From assembly GCA_026392215.1 (NCBI GenBank), contig JAPLCN010000192.1, forward strand, positions 1 to 35,629: 35,629 bases of DNA. The letters are read 5' to 3'. Shown here piece after piece: positions 18,630 through 29,224 of this stretch (within the stretch, counting starts at the first letter, position 1; every line of letters starts with the position of its first letter). The notes beneath the pieces were generated by a model. It worked only from the letters and a program-made list of their open reading frames with translations, made no database searches and was not told where the DNA came from. Position numbers and translations under genes: made by a program. Source of the DNA: Actinomycetota bacterium. Lineage in GTDB: Bacteria > Actinomycetota > Humimicrobiia > Humimicrobiales > Humimicrobiaceae.

Positions 18630-19613
18630 TTGAATCTAACCGATAATCTTAAAAAAGTTGCGGACATTATAAACAATAATAATAATTTCGTAATATTTAC
18701 CCATTTATACCCTGATGGAGATGCAATAGGTTCTTCAATTGCATTTTATAAGATGCTGATCAATCTCGGAAAAGAAGCGTGTATTGTCTGTGATAGCGAG
18801 ATGCCCTATCAGTATCAGTTTCTGCCTTATTTGAACAAAGTTAGGAAAAGCTTGCCAGACATTTTTTTTGAAAACAAATATATTGCATTATTTTTGGATT
18901 GCGCCGATGTTAAAAGAGCGAAACCGGACTTAAAAAAAATAAAAGAAAATGCTATATTTATAATTAATATTGACCATCACTTAAGCAATACAAATTTTGG
19001 GGATATAAATATTGTAGACTCTTCCAGGTCAGCAACTGCAGAAATCGTTTTTATATTGTTTGATGAATTTTTTAAAAAATATATTGATAAGGAAACTTCA
19101 GAAAGCTTATATACAGGGATACTTACTGATACAGGCAAGTTCCAATATTCAAATACAACAAAAGAAGTGCATAAGATAATAAGCTCCCTTCTGGAATACG
19201 ATATTAATTCCTCACATATTTACAGCAGCATTTATGAATGCGAGCCGGTTAACAGATTTAAATTATTGGAGCTTGTTTTAAAAAGGATAAAATTTACTGA
19301 CGGTGAAAAGCTGATTTATTCATATATTCTTGAAAAAGATTTTTTGAAACTTAATCTTCCTTTTTCTTCCAACGACGGGATTATTGAGCTGTTAAGAGCC
19401 GTTAAGGATATAAAAGTAGCTGCACTTTTTAAAGAAATTGGCTTACATCTATATAAAATATCTTTGCGTGCTTCAAATAATGGAGTTAATGTTGCAAATA
19501 TTGCCAGTTATTTCGGAGGCGGCGGGCATAAGATGGCTGCTGCATATACTGCACAGGGAAAGTTAAAAAAGATCGTAGCAGATCTTTCTGAAGCTATAGG
19601 AAAGAATTGCTAA
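18630..19613 (+). CDS. nrnA: DHH-family phosphoesterase, NrnA-like (oligoribonuclease / pAp phosphatase)
   Basis: HLYPDGDAIGSSIA, DCAD, NIDHHLSNTNFGDINIVDSSRSATAE, C-terminal GGGGHKMAA. Confidence 0.9.
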   Translation: MNLTDNLKKVADIINNNNNFVIFTHLYPDGDAIGSSIAFYKMLINLGKEACIVCDSEMPYQYQFLPYLNKVRKSLPDIFFENKYIALFLDCADVKRAKPDLKKIKENAIFIINIDHHLSNTNFGDINIVDSSRSATAEIVFILFDEFFKKYIDKETSESLYTGILTDTGKFQYSNTTKEVHKIISSLLEYDINSSHIYSSIYECEPVNRFKLLELVLKRIKFTDGEKLIYSYILEKDFLKLNLPFSSNDGIIELLRAVKDIKVAALFKEIGLHLYKISLRASNNGVNVANIASYFGGGGHKMAAAYTAQGKLKKIVADLSEAIGKNC

Positions 19614-19671
19614 AAATTTTAAACTATAAATAATTTATTTATATAAATGAAAATAAATGGTTTTTTAAAGA

Positions 19672-20678
19672 ATGGGTACAATTCAAAAATCAGATTTATT
19701 TAATAACTTCAACGGGTTGATTTTACTGAACAAACCTGCAGGCAATACTTCCTATGATGTTATAAGAATACTAAAAAATAATTTTTTTTTAACAAAATAG
19801 GCCATTGTGGAACACTTGATCCTTTCGCTGAAGGACTTTTAATCCTGTTAATAAATAAAGCTTCCAAAATATCCTACTCTTTGCTTTCAAAAGAAAAAGA
19901 ATATGTTGCTACTGTTAAGCTTGGTATAAAAACTGATACATGGGATATTACCGGTCAAATTTTAGAAAAAAATCAAGTTGGCCCAGTAAGCAAAAAAAAT
20001 CTGCTTGAGATCTTAAGAAGTATGAAAGGGGAATATGAGCAGGAAGTCCCGATTTATAGCGCAAAAAAAAGAATGGGGAAACATTTATATGATTATGCAA
20101 GGGAAGGCATTGAAATTGAGGAAGTTAAGAATAAAGTAAGAATATATGATATAAAGCTTATGAGCTTTATATCAGATGAATTTTGTATTAAAATCCGCTG
20201 CAGTTCCGGAACGTATATCAGGTCTGTTGCAAATGATTTGGGTATAAGACTTGGCTGTGGTGCAGTTTTATCAAAACTTAACAGGACAAAAATTGGAAAG
20301 TTTGATTTAAAAGATTCAATTATTCCTGAAAAGTTAATAAGTTTTTTTTACAGCAGCGATTATTACTTTAAGCCAAATGAAATTTTAAATTTAAAATATT
20401 TTATTCCAATCAGACTTCTTGCGGAAAGAAAAAAAACTATTTATGTTTATAAGAAATATCAGAAAATGCTGGAAAGCAGCTACCCGCTATATGGTTATAT
20501 GATAAATTTAAATAAAACAAATGGAAAAAATATCAAAGAAAATGATATTTTATCTGTTAAATGCCAGGGTTCAATTAAATATTACCTTCATAAGGCTATA
20601 ACTGACTTTAATACCATTGATGCTGTAAAAAGTGAACAAAAATTAACAAAATTCATTTTCGAAGAAGATACAATTTAA
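19672..20678 (+). pseudogene. truB: tRNA pseudouridine(55) synthase TruB, single frameshift in a T9 run
   Basis: 19672-19800 reads MGTIQKSDLFNNFNGLILLNKPAGNTSYDVIRILKNNFFLTK*; the +1-equivalent frame continues NKIGHCGTLDPFAEGLLILLINKASKISYSLLSKEKEYVATVKLG… to 20678. The ORF track (19881 on) misses the catalytic GTLDP segment. Confidence 0.9.
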
Positions 20679-20737
20679 AATATGTTTATGTAAATATTCA
20701 TTATTAATTTATTACAAAATTTGGGGGAAGATTCATA

Positions 20738-21691
20738 TTGGCTCAAATAATAAATCTGGCTGATTTAAATGAGGATTTTTTTAAAAACAGTTTGAACATA
20801 TTAGTAATTGGTTTTTTTGACGGAATCCATAAAGGCCATAAAGATATTATTAAAAAATGCATAAAAAGAGCAAAAATTTCCGGTGGAGTAAGTATTGCGC
20901 TTACTTTTGATATCCCGCCTGTTAATATTATAAGCGGTAAAAAGACAAAAAAATTAATAATGCTTTTTGAAGAAAAAATTAAAATGATGGGCAGTATGGG
21001 TATTGACTATATAATTGGTGTTAGTTTTAATAAGGATTTTGCAGGACTTAGCGAAGTTGATTTTTGCAAAGAAATATTGATTAATAAAATCAATGCACGT
21101 GAAGTTTTCATTGGTGAAAATTTTAAATTCGGGAAAGGTGCAAAGGGAGATTATTTATTTTTAAGAAATTTCTTAAAAAAATATAACAGGAAGGTTCATG
21201 CAGTTAAATTACTTAAAATAAATAACATTGTTGTTTCAAGCACTGAAATCAGAAAATTATATAATGATGGAGATGTTGAGAAAATCAAGTTATTTTTAGG
21301 CCGTTATCCATCTGTCAATGGCATAGTTCAAAAGGGGCTTTCAAGAGGTGCAAGCCTTGGTTTTCCAACCGCAAATATAGAAATTGATGAGTCATATGTA
21401 ATACCAAAAAATGGGGTATACACAGGCAGGATTATAATTGAAAACAGCAAACAGTCTCTGCCATCCCTGATAAACATCGGCAATAACCCGACTTTCGGTT
21501 TTCGCAATACACTGATAGAAGCTTTTATCTTAAATTTTAGTAAAAACATCTATAATAAAATCATAACAATTAAATTTCTTAAATATTTAAGGCAGGAAAT
21601 AAAATTTACATCACAGGATGATTTAATAAAACAAATCAATAAAGATATTAAAAAGTCATGCGAGTTTTTTAGATCAGGTAAAAAATCATAG
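20738..21691 (+). CDS. ribF: Bifunctional riboflavin kinase / FMN adenylyltransferase
   Basis: VIGFFDGIHKGHKDII…; VVSSTEIRKL; GLSRGASLGFPTANIE…NGVYTGRI. Confidence 0.95.
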   Translation: MAQIINLADLNEDFFKNSLNILVIGFFDGIHKGHKDIIKKCIKRAKISGGVSIALTFDIPPVNIISGKKTKKLIMLFEEKIKMMGSMGIDYIIGVSFNKDFAGLSEVDFCKEILINKINAREVFIGENFKFGKGAKGDYLFLRNFLKKYNRKVHAVKLLKINNIVVSSTEIRKLYNDGDVEKIKLFLGRYPSVNGIVQKGLSRGASLGFPTANIEIDESYVIPKNGVYTGRIIIENSKQSLPSLINIGNNPTFGFRNTLIEAFILNFSKNIYNKIITIKFLKYLRQEIKFTSQDDLIKQINKDIKKSCEFFRSGKKS

Positions 21692-21771
21692 CATATTATT
21701 TCTTTTAAAAAATATTTTCTTAATAAAATGCAAATTAAATGCTATCATAACAATTCATGAAAAGTAGTTGT

Positions 21772-21800
21772 TGACTTATTTGAAATAATTTCGTAATAAT
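21772..21800 (+). promoter_or_regulatory. Sigma70-type promoter upstream of rpsO
   Basis: TTGACT - 17 bp - TAATAA in the ttgacttatttgaaataatttcgtaataatg segment between ribF and rpsO; an alternative start region cannot be excluded. Confidence 0.4.
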
Positions 21801-21874
21801 GTTAATTTGTGTTAAAGTATATGTTGTAATAAATTGAGAAACTAAAAAATATTTTGAAAGGGTGAAAGTAGAAG

Positions 21875-22144
21875 TTGTCTATTACAAAAACAGATAAGCA
21901 AAGCCTTATTGAAAAATTTAGAATTAATGAAAATGATACTGGATCTGCTGAAATTCAAGTAGCAATATTAACTACTCGAATAAATAGATTAAATGAACAT
22001 TTAAAATTAAATAAGACAGACCATGCTTCCAGAAGAGGCCTTGTAATGATGGTTGGCAAAAGAAAAAGGCTGATCGAATATTTGAAAAGTCATGATCTGT
22101 CAAAATATAAAAAATTAATAAAAGACTTAGGTTTAAGAAAGTAA
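21875..22144 (+). CDS. rpsO: 30S ribosomal protein S15
   Basis: NENDTGSAEIQVAILTTRINRLNEHLKLNKTDHASRRGLVMMVGKRKRLIEYLK. Confidence 0.98.
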   Translation: MSITKTDKQSLIEKFRINENDTGSAEIQVAILTTRINRLNEHLKLNKTDHASRRGLVMMVGKRKRLIEYLKSHDLSKYKKLIKDLGLRK

Positions 22145-22173
22145 TTTTAAAAGGTTGGGAGGCCTCGTAATAT

Positions 22174-24363
22174 TTGAATAATACTTTTGATTTAAAAAAT
22201 AATAATTCTGAAAACAATAAAGAAAAAAGCATACAGGTTGAAATCGGCGGTAAAGTAATCAGTTTTTCCACCGGAAAGCTTGCAAAACAAGCCAATAGTT
22301 CTGTTTTAGTCAAGTATGGGAACAGCGGCGTTCTCGTAACCACTGCAATGTCCGAAAATAACGAAAGAAGTTCAGACTTTTTCCCTCTTGTCATAGATGT
22401 TGAGGAAAAAATGTATGCAGCCGGTAAAATTCCTGGCGGATTTTTTAAACGTGAAGGCAAAGCCAGTGACAAGGCAATTTTAACTGCAAGGCTTACTGAC
22501 AGGCCATTAAGGCCTTTATTTGATAAAAATTTGCGCAATGAGGTTCAGGTAGTTGCGACAGTATTATCTGTAGACCAGATTAATCCATATGATATTTTAG
22601 TTATGAATGGCGCGTCAATGGCACTTACAATTTCAGATATTCCTCTTGAAGAGCCTATAGGTGCCGTAAGAATCGGTAAAATAAATGATACTTACATAAT
22701 TAACCCCAATTATGAAGAACTAGAACAATCAAACATTGATATAATAATTGCCGGTACTGAAACTGCGATTTTAATGGTTGAAGCTGGTGCCAATGAAGTA
22801 AATGAAGAAACAATTGTGGAAGCTATAGGTATTGCCCATAACGAAATAAAAAAACTAATTAAGGTTCAGAAAGATTTTCAGGAAATAGCCGGCAATAAAA
22901 AACAGGAAGGCATCAAGTTTAAAATAAACGAAGATGTAAAAAATAAAGTTAAAGAGCTGGCTTATTCACTAATAGAAGAAAAGCTGGATTATATTGCTGA
23001 AAAATCAAAATCAAATGATATGGTGCTTATCCTTGAAGATTCAAAAAAAGGATATTTTCATGATGAGCTTAAAAAAATAGGCGAGGAAGTAAAGGATAAA
23101 TTGATTGAAGAATATCCTGATGACGCAGAAAGTATCGCGTACAGCGTAAAAGATCTCGAGAGAACTTTAGTCAGAAAAATGATAATTGAAAAGGGCATAA
23201 GGCCCGATGGCAGAAAATCTGATGAAATAAGGAAAATTACCTGCGAAGTAGGTCTTTTCCCTGAAACGACACACGGGACAGGATTATTTACCAGAGGCAA
23301 AACCCAGGCTTTAACCATTCTTGCATTAGGGTCAATGAAAGAAGCCCAGAAAATTGATACCATAGATTCTGAAGAATTTAAAAGATTTATACACCACTAT
23401 AATTTTCCGGCATTTTCTGTTGGTGAAACCGGAACTAACAGAGGACCTAAAAGAAGAGATATAGGCCATGGTGCTTTAGCTGAAAGAGCCCTTAAGCCAA
23501 TGATACCCGATAAGGAAACTTTCCCATACGCTTTAAGGCTTGTATCAGAAATACTTGAATCCAATGGTTCAACTTCAATGGCAAGCGTATGCGGTTCAAC
23601 TTTAGCATTAATGGATGCAGGTGTCCCGATAATAAATCCTGTTTCCGGTATTGCTATGGGTTTAATAAAAGATGAAGAAAGCGATAATTTCGTAGTCTTA
23701 TCTGACATACAGGGCATTGAAGATTTTTATGGTGACATGGATTTCAAAGTAGCCGGAACAAAAAATGGCATTACTGCACTTCAGATGGATATAAAAATAA
23801 AGGGGATATCAGTAGATATCATCAGTAAAGCTATTTATAATGCACAAGCAGGCAGATTGTTTATTTTAAACAAGATGCTTGAGGCAATACCAGTGTACAG
23901 GGAAAAATTATCTGACAGCGCTCCAAAAATTACTGCTTTCAGGATTCCTAAGGAAAAAATAGGAGAGATTATTGGTCCCGGCGGTAAAAATATCAAGGCT
24001 TTAAAAGAAGAATTCAGCCTGGATGGAATAGAGCTTTATGATGAAGACAACGAAGGCGTTGTTGAAATAATTTCTTCAGATGCAAACAATGTCTTTCTTG
24101 CCCGAAAGAAAATCGAAGCTTTAATTAAGGGCCTTGATGATATAACCGTTGGAGACGAATTTTTAGGAACAGTAGTAGGTATCACCAAATTCGGAGCTTT
24201 TGTAAATATTGTTCCAGGTGTTGACGGACTGCTTCATATTTCTAAAATTACTGATAAAAGAATTGATAGAGTAGAAGATTTTTTAAAGTTAAATGAAAAA
24301 ATACTTGTTAAAGTTGCTTCTATCGATAAGAAAGAAAGAAAGATTTCTTTAGAAAGAGCGTAA
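22174..24363 (+). CDS. pnp: Polyribonucleotide nucleotidyltransferase
   Basis: Two RNase PH domains, KH (IPKEKIGEIIGPGGKNIKAL) and S1 (GAFVNIVPGVDGLLHISKI). Confidence 0.98.
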   Translation: MNNTFDLKNNNSENNKEKSIQVEIGGKVISFSTGKLAKQANSSVLVKYGNSGVLVTTAMSENNERSSDFFPLVIDVEEKMYAAGKIPGGFFKREGKASDKAILTARLTDRPLRPLFDKNLRNEVQVVATVLSVDQINPYDILVMNGASMALTISDIPLEEPIGAVRIGKINDTYIINPNYEELEQSNIDIIIAGTETAILMVEAGANEVNEETIVEAIGIAHNEIKKLIKVQKDFQEIAGNKKQEGIKFKINEDVKNKVKELAYSLIEEKLDYIAEKSKSNDMVLILEDSKKGYFHDELKKIGEEVKDKLIEEYPDDAESIAYSVKDLERTLVRKMIIEKGIRPDGRKSDEIRKITCEVGLFPETTHGTGLFTRGKTQALTILALGSMKEAQKIDTIDSEEFKRFIHHYNFPAFSVGETGTNRGPKRRDIGHGALAERALKPMIPDKETFPYALRLVSEILESNGSTSMASVCGSTLALMDAGVPIINPVSGIAMGLIKDEESDNFVVLSDIQGIEDFYGDMDFKVAGTKNGITALQMDIKIKGISVDIISKAIYNAQAGRLFILNKMLEAIPVYREKLSDSAPKITAFRIPKEKIGEIIGPGGKNIKALKEEFSLDGIELYDEDNEGVVEIISSDANNVFLARKKIEALIKGLDDITVGDEFLGTVVGITKFGAFVNIVPGVDGLLHISKITDKRIDRVEDFLKLNEKILVKVASIDKKERKISLERA

Positions 24364-24420
24364 TCTTTTATCTTAATCGTATATTTTTTAATAATTTTAT
24401 AGGGAAGATTAATATATTTA

Positions 24421-25701
24421 TTGTCTAGTTTAATTCTTGAAAATTATGAGATTACTGAACTTGAAAACGGAATAAGGATTATAAGTGAGCATATTCCTTA
24501 TTTCCGTTCAATTTCACTTGGTATCTGGGTAACCAGCGGCTCAAGAGGTGAGTCTAAAAATCTAAATGGAATCACTCACCTTATTGAACACCTTGTTTTT
24601 AAGGGAACCAAAAAAAGATCAAACAGGGAGATAGCCATAGAGTTTGATTCAGTCGGAGCAGATTTCAATGCGTTTACTGATAAGGAAAATTCGTGTTTTT
24701 ATTGTGATTTCATTGACACACACCTTGAAAAATGCGCAGAGTTGTTATTTGATGTTGTTTTAAATCCGTCTTTCCTTCAGGAAAATTTAAACACCGAAAA
24801 AAAAATAATACTTGAAGAAATAAAAATGGTTGAAGATACGCCTTCGGAAGATATCTTTAACTATTATTATGAACTTGTTTTAAACAGTCATCCTTTAAGT
24901 TTGTCAATACTTGGCACCAGACAATCACTTCAAAATATTCAGATAAAGGATGTCTGGGATTATTTTAATAAAAGATTTGTTTTTAAGAATATTGTTGTTT
25001 CTGCTGCCGGAAATGTATTGCATAAAGATCTTGTTGAAGCTGTTAAAAAAAATATTGATAACCTTGTTTTAAACGGCTTAAATGAAAAAGCCGTCATAGA
25101 AAAAGAAGATCCTTTAATCAGCAGCGGATTAAAAATAATAAAAAAGAAAATCAAATCAGCCAATATTTGTTATGGGGGCATTGGATGCAGGAGGTCAAGT
25201 TCTGACAGATATCCTTTAAGTGTTTTAATGAATCTAATCGGAGGCAGTATGAGCAGCCGTTTGTTTCAAAAAATCCGGGAAGATTTAGGGCTGGCATATT
25301 CTGTTTTTGCCGGCAACACACAATATACTGATGCGGGCGTCATAGATATTTATGCTGCAAGCGATTCTAAAAATATTGGGAAAGTCATTGAAATTATTAA
25401 TGATGAAATAAATGATATAAAGAAAAATGCAGTAAACGTAATTGAGCTGGATAGGACTAAGGAGAATATCAAAGGCGGAGTTGTATTAAATGTAGAAGAA
25501 ATAAGTTCAAGGATGTTTAGGTTTGGCAAAAGTCTTTTAATTGATAACGAGGTTTTGCCTATTGATGATATTTTGAATAAAATAGACTTAGTAAGCATTA
25601 AAGATATATATGAAATTTCAAATAAATACTTTAACCCGGATAGGAAAAATATAGCAATTTTAGGTGAAGTGGGTAAAGGAGTTTTAAAGGAGTTAAGATG
25701 A
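24421..25701 (+). CDS. M16-family (insulinase/processing-peptidase-like) peptidase
   Basis: HLIEHLVFKGT (HxxEH), downstream E in EEIKMVEDTP, GGSMSSRLFQKIREDLGLAYSV. Confidence 0.95.
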   Translation: MSSLILENYEITELENGIRIISEHIPYFRSISLGIWVTSGSRGESKNLNGITHLIEHLVFKGTKKRSNREIAIEFDSVGADFNAFTDKENSCFYCDFIDTHLEKCAELLFDVVLNPSFLQENLNTEKKIILEEIKMVEDTPSEDIFNYYYELVLNSHPLSLSILGTRQSLQNIQIKDVWDYFNKRFVFKNIVVSAAGNVLHKDLVEAVKKNIDNLVLNGLNEKAVIEKEDPLISSGLKIIKKKIKSANICYGGIGCRRSSSDRYPLSVLMNLIGGSMSSRLFQKIREDLGLAYSVFAGNTQYTDAGVIDIYAASDSKNIGKVIEIINDEINDIKKNAVNVIELDRTKENIKGGVVLNVEEISSRMFRFGKSLLIDNEVLPIDDILNKIDLVSIKDIYEISNKYFNPDRKNIAILGEVGKGVLKELR

Positions 25702-26495
25702 AAAAAATTGCTTTGTTCGGGATTTGCGGGAAGATGGGCAAATCAATGCTTTCAGAACTTATTCTGGAAGAAGATATAATTATCGCAGCGGGCTTTGATA
25801 AAACAAACATAGGAACAGACATAGGTGTGTTAACCGGAAGAGAAATTTCAGGGATTAAAGTTACAGATAATTATGAAGACATATTACTTGCAAAACCTGA
25901 TCTTATTTTAGATTTTACAGGGCCGGAGATAGTATATAAAAATATTTTGTGGGCGATTGAAAATAAAATTGATTTGATTGTTGGTGCAACAGGCTTAAAA
26001 AGAGAAGAAATTGAGATTATAAAAGAAAAAACTAAAAAGTCAAAAAACAAAGTTTTTATAGTTCCGAATTTTTCGATAGGCGCTGTTTTAATGATAATGC
26101 TGTCATCAATGGCAGCTAAATATTTTGAAAATTGTGAGATTATCGAAATGCACCACGATAAAAAGAAAGATGCTCCGTCAGGCACAGCAATTGCAACTTC
26201 AATAGCAATAAGTGAAAAGAAAAAGTTTAATTCAAGTAAATTATTATCAGATGAAAAAGAAACATTAGAAGGCAGCAGAGGCGCATTTTCTGATGGTGTC
26301 CACATACATAGCGTAAGGCTTCCGGGACTGCTTGCCCATCAAAGCGTAATATTTGGTTCGAAGGGGCAGACATTAACTATTAAACATGATAGCATAGACC
26401 GTTCTTCTTTTTACCCCGGTTTGATTTTAGCAATAAGAAATTTGGATAAGCTGCAAAATTTTACTTACGGTCTTGACAAGCTTATTGAAATTTAA
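25698..26495 (+). CDS. dapB: 4-hydroxy-tetrahydrodipicolinate reductase
   Basis: GICGKMGKSM, HHDKKKDAPSGTA; ATGA overlap with preceding gene. Confidence 0.96.
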   Translation: MKKIALFGICGKMGKSMLSELILEEDIIIAAGFDKTNIGTDIGVLTGREISGIKVTDNYEDILLAKPDLILDFTGPEIVYKNILWAIENKIDLIVGATGLKREEIEIIKEKTKKSKNKVFIVPNFSIGAVLMIMLSSMAAKYFENCEIIEMHHDKKKDAPSGTAIATSIAISEKKKFNSSKLLSDEKETLEGSRGAFSDGVHIHSVRLPGLLAHQSVIFGSKGQTLTIKHDSIDRSSFYPGLILAIRNLDKLQNFTYGLDKLIEI

Positions 26496-26520
26496 AAAAT
26501 TTTATTTTATGGAGGATTAA

Positions 26521-27402
26521 ATGATTGATTTAGGTGAAGTTATAACTGCAATGGTTACTCCATTTGATAAAGATTATAAAATTGACTGGAAATATGCAGA
26601 TAAACTCATTGATTACCTTGTAGAAAATGGCAGCGACAGCCTGCTGCTTGCAGGAACAACTGGAGAATCACCGACTCTTACTGATGATGAAAAAGTCGAG
26701 TTGTTTAAATTTGGCAGGAAAAAATTAAATAAAAATGTAAAACTTATAGCAGGAACAGGCTCAAACGATACTTTTCATACTATTGAATTGTCAAAAAAAG
26801 CTGAAGAAGCCGGTGCGAATGCACTTCTGGTTGTTACGCCTTATTACAATAAACCAACACAAGCAGGACTAATCAGGCATTTTGAAGCAGTATCTGATGC
26901 TGTAAGCATACCGATACTTGTATATAATGTTCCATCAAGAACTTGCTGTAATATTAATTCCGGAACATGCAAAGAAATTTCTGAAATAAAAAATATTATG
27001 GGAATTAAGGAAGCAAGTGGCGATTTGAAGCAAATTTCAGAAATCATAAGAGATTGCAGGAAGGATTTCAAGGTTTACAGCGGAAATGATGGGGATACAT
27101 TCCCTATTGTTGCGCTTGGGGGCGTGGGAGTTGTGAGTGTTGCTTCGCATATTATCGGAAAAGAAATTAAGCAAATGATAGATTTGATAAAAAAAGGCAG
27201 CATTATCCGGGCAGCAGATTTGCATAAGAAGTTTCTGGACATATTTTATGGTATTTTTATGACAACAAGCCCTATTCCAATAAAGAAAGCATTAAATCTT
27301 AAAGGTATAAGTGTCGGAACCTTAAGGCCTCCATTATATGATATGGATGCCAGGGAAGAAGAAATTTTTAGTAAATTACTTTCAAAATATAATATAATAT
27401 AA
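26521..27402 (+). CDS. dapA: 4-hydroxy-tetrahydrodipicolinate synthase
   Basis: LAGTTGESPTLTDDEK, YNVPSRT, GIKEASGD. Confidence 0.96.
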   Translation: MIDLGEVITAMVTPFDKDYKIDWKYADKLIDYLVENGSDSLLLAGTTGESPTLTDDEKVELFKFGRKKLNKNVKLIAGTGSNDTFHTIELSKKAEEAGANALLVVTPYYNKPTQAGLIRHFEAVSDAVSIPILVYNVPSRTCCNINSGTCKEISEIKNIMGIKEASGDLKQISEIIRDCRKDFKVYSGNDGDTFPIVALGGVGVVSVASHIIGKEIKQMIDLIKKGSIIRAADLHKKFLDIFYGIFMTTSPIPIKKALNLKGISVGTLRPPLYDMDAREEEIFSKLLSKYNII

Positions 27403-27494
27403 AATAAAATAATATAAAATATGTTTTTTTTATAATTATTTTTTAAAAGTAAATAGTAATATTATCATAATTTTTATAATAATTTTTTTTAACC

Positions 27495-29159
27495 ATGTCA
27501 AAAAAATCAAGCATAAAACTAATACCACTCGGAGGGTTTAATGAAATAGGGAAGAACATGATGGTACTGGAAAAGGGAGAAGACATGATCATTATTGATT
27601 GTGGGGTAATGTTTCCCGATGAAGAATTTCCCGGTGTTGATTACGTAATCCCTGATTTTTCATATATTACAAGAAATTCGAGTAAACTTCGTGCAATTAT
27701 TATTACACATGGTCATGAGGACCATATTGGCGGCCTGCCTTTCCTTTTTAAAGAAGTGATGGCACCAATTTATGCCACAAAACTTACAAAGGGTTTAATA
27801 GAGTTGAAATTAAACGAGCATCAGATTTTTGAAGGAGTGGAAGTTAACGAAATAAATGAAAATGATGTACTTAATATCGGTCCTTTTACTATTGAATTTT
27901 TCAGAGTAAGCCACAGTATCCCTGATTCAGTAGGCATAGTAATAAAAACTGATGTAGGAACAATCGTCCACAGCGGTGACTTTAAATTTGATCAAAGCCC
28001 AATGTATGGGAAAAGTACAGAGTTTTCAAAGATTGGCGCTTTTGGTATGCAAGGCGTTCTGGTATTACTTTGCGACAGCACAAATTCTGAACAGGAAGGC
28101 TATACTTTACCTGAAAAGGTTGTTGGCAAGGCCTTACTGGAGAAATTTTCACAAGCCCAGGGAAGGGTAATAGTAGCTACTTTTTCTTCACATATACACA
28201 GGATTCAGCAGATAATGGATATGTCAGAAAAATTTCAAAAAAAACTGGCAATTTCAGGTAGATCTTTACTTAAGACTATAAAAATTGCTGGTGAACTTGG
28301 CTATCTTAAAATACCTGATCAGATGATAATTCCAATCAATAAAATAGATGAATATCCTTTAAAAAAAGTAACAATACTTGCAACAGGGACTCAAGGCGAG
28401 CCTCTTTCAGCCTTATATAAAATGGCTGTAAACGAGCATAAAAGAATCCAGATAATGAAAAGTGACATGGTAATTATTTCTGCTTCACCAATTCCCGGAA
28501 ATGAAAAAGCAATAGCAAACATTATTAACATGCTTATTAAAAATGGCGCGGATGTACTTTATGAATCAATTGCCGGAGTTCATGTTTCAGGCCATGCAGC
28601 GCAGGAAGAAATTAAAATGATGATAAACCTTATCAGGCCGAAATACTTCATTCCAATTCATGGTGACAACATGCATAAAGTTCAAAATGGAAAAATTGCC
28701 CTGGAAGTAGGAATTCCTGAAGAAAATATTGTAATTGCCCAAAATGGAGATGTGATTAAAATTAATTCAAGCCTTTGTAAAGTATCTAAAAATATTAATA
28801 CCAGAACAATATATGTAGATGGTCTGGGATATGGCGATATTGATGACATTGTTTTAAAAGACAGAAAATTGCTTTCAAAAGATGGAGTAGTTATAAATAT
28901 TGTTGGACTTGATTTAATAAAAGAAGAAATTTTTTATGAGCCTGACTTAACATTTAAAGGCATAACTTTTATTGAAAATTTTGATGCTATTATTAAAGAA
29001 TGCAAAAACATTGTCAGCGAATCAGTCAGAAGCTGTTTTAAAAATAATTTAAAAATACCGGCTACTATCGAAAAATATGTAAATGACAGGCTTGAAAAGT
29101 ATCTGATAAAAAAAATAAGAATAAAGCCTGTGATAATAACCAAAGTTTTACCAAAATAA
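27495..29159 (+). CDS. rnj: Ribonuclease J
   Basis: ITHGHEDHIGGLPFL, HSGDFKFDQ, HVSGHAAQEEIKMMI, PIHGD. Confidence 0.96.
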   Translation: MSKKSSIKLIPLGGFNEIGKNMMVLEKGEDMIIIDCGVMFPDEEFPGVDYVIPDFSYITRNSSKLRAIIITHGHEDHIGGLPFLFKEVMAPIYATKLTKGLIELKLNEHQIFEGVEVNEINENDVLNIGPFTIEFFRVSHSIPDSVGIVIKTDVGTIVHSGDFKFDQSPMYGKSTEFSKIGAFGMQGVLVLLCDSTNSEQEGYTLPEKVVGKALLEKFSQAQGRVIVATFSSHIHRIQQIMDMSEKFQKKLAISGRSLLKTIKIAGELGYLKIPDQMIIPINKIDEYPLKKVTILATGTQGEPLSALYKMAVNEHKRIQIMKSDMVIISASPIPGNEKAIANIINMLIKNGADVLYESIAGVHVSGHAAQEEIKMMINLIRPKYFIPIHGDNMHKVQNGKIALEVGIPEENIVIAQNGDVIKINSSLCKVSKNINTRTIYVDGLGYGDIDDIVLKDRKLLSKDGVVINIVGLDLIKEEIFYEPDLTFKGITFIENFDAIIKECKNIVSESVRSCFKNNLKIPATIEKYVNDRLEKYLIKKIRIKPVIITKVLPK

Positions 29160-29224
29160 TATAGTAATTATTTTTAAATAAAGCATAAACAAATACTTTA
29201 TTTATAGAATAAATTCTTAAAAAG

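Noticed and set aside
21972-22538. 188-aa minus-strand ORF across rpsO/pnp
   Set aside because: Antisense to two well-conserved genes; no independent evidence for coding.
27403-27494. Very AT-rich spacer between dapA and rnj as a possible regulatory RNA
   Set aside because: No stable stem or terminator-like structure found; simple A/T composition only.
27976-28170. 64-aa plus-strand ORF inside rnj
   Set aside because: Out-of-frame within a conserved RNase J gene.
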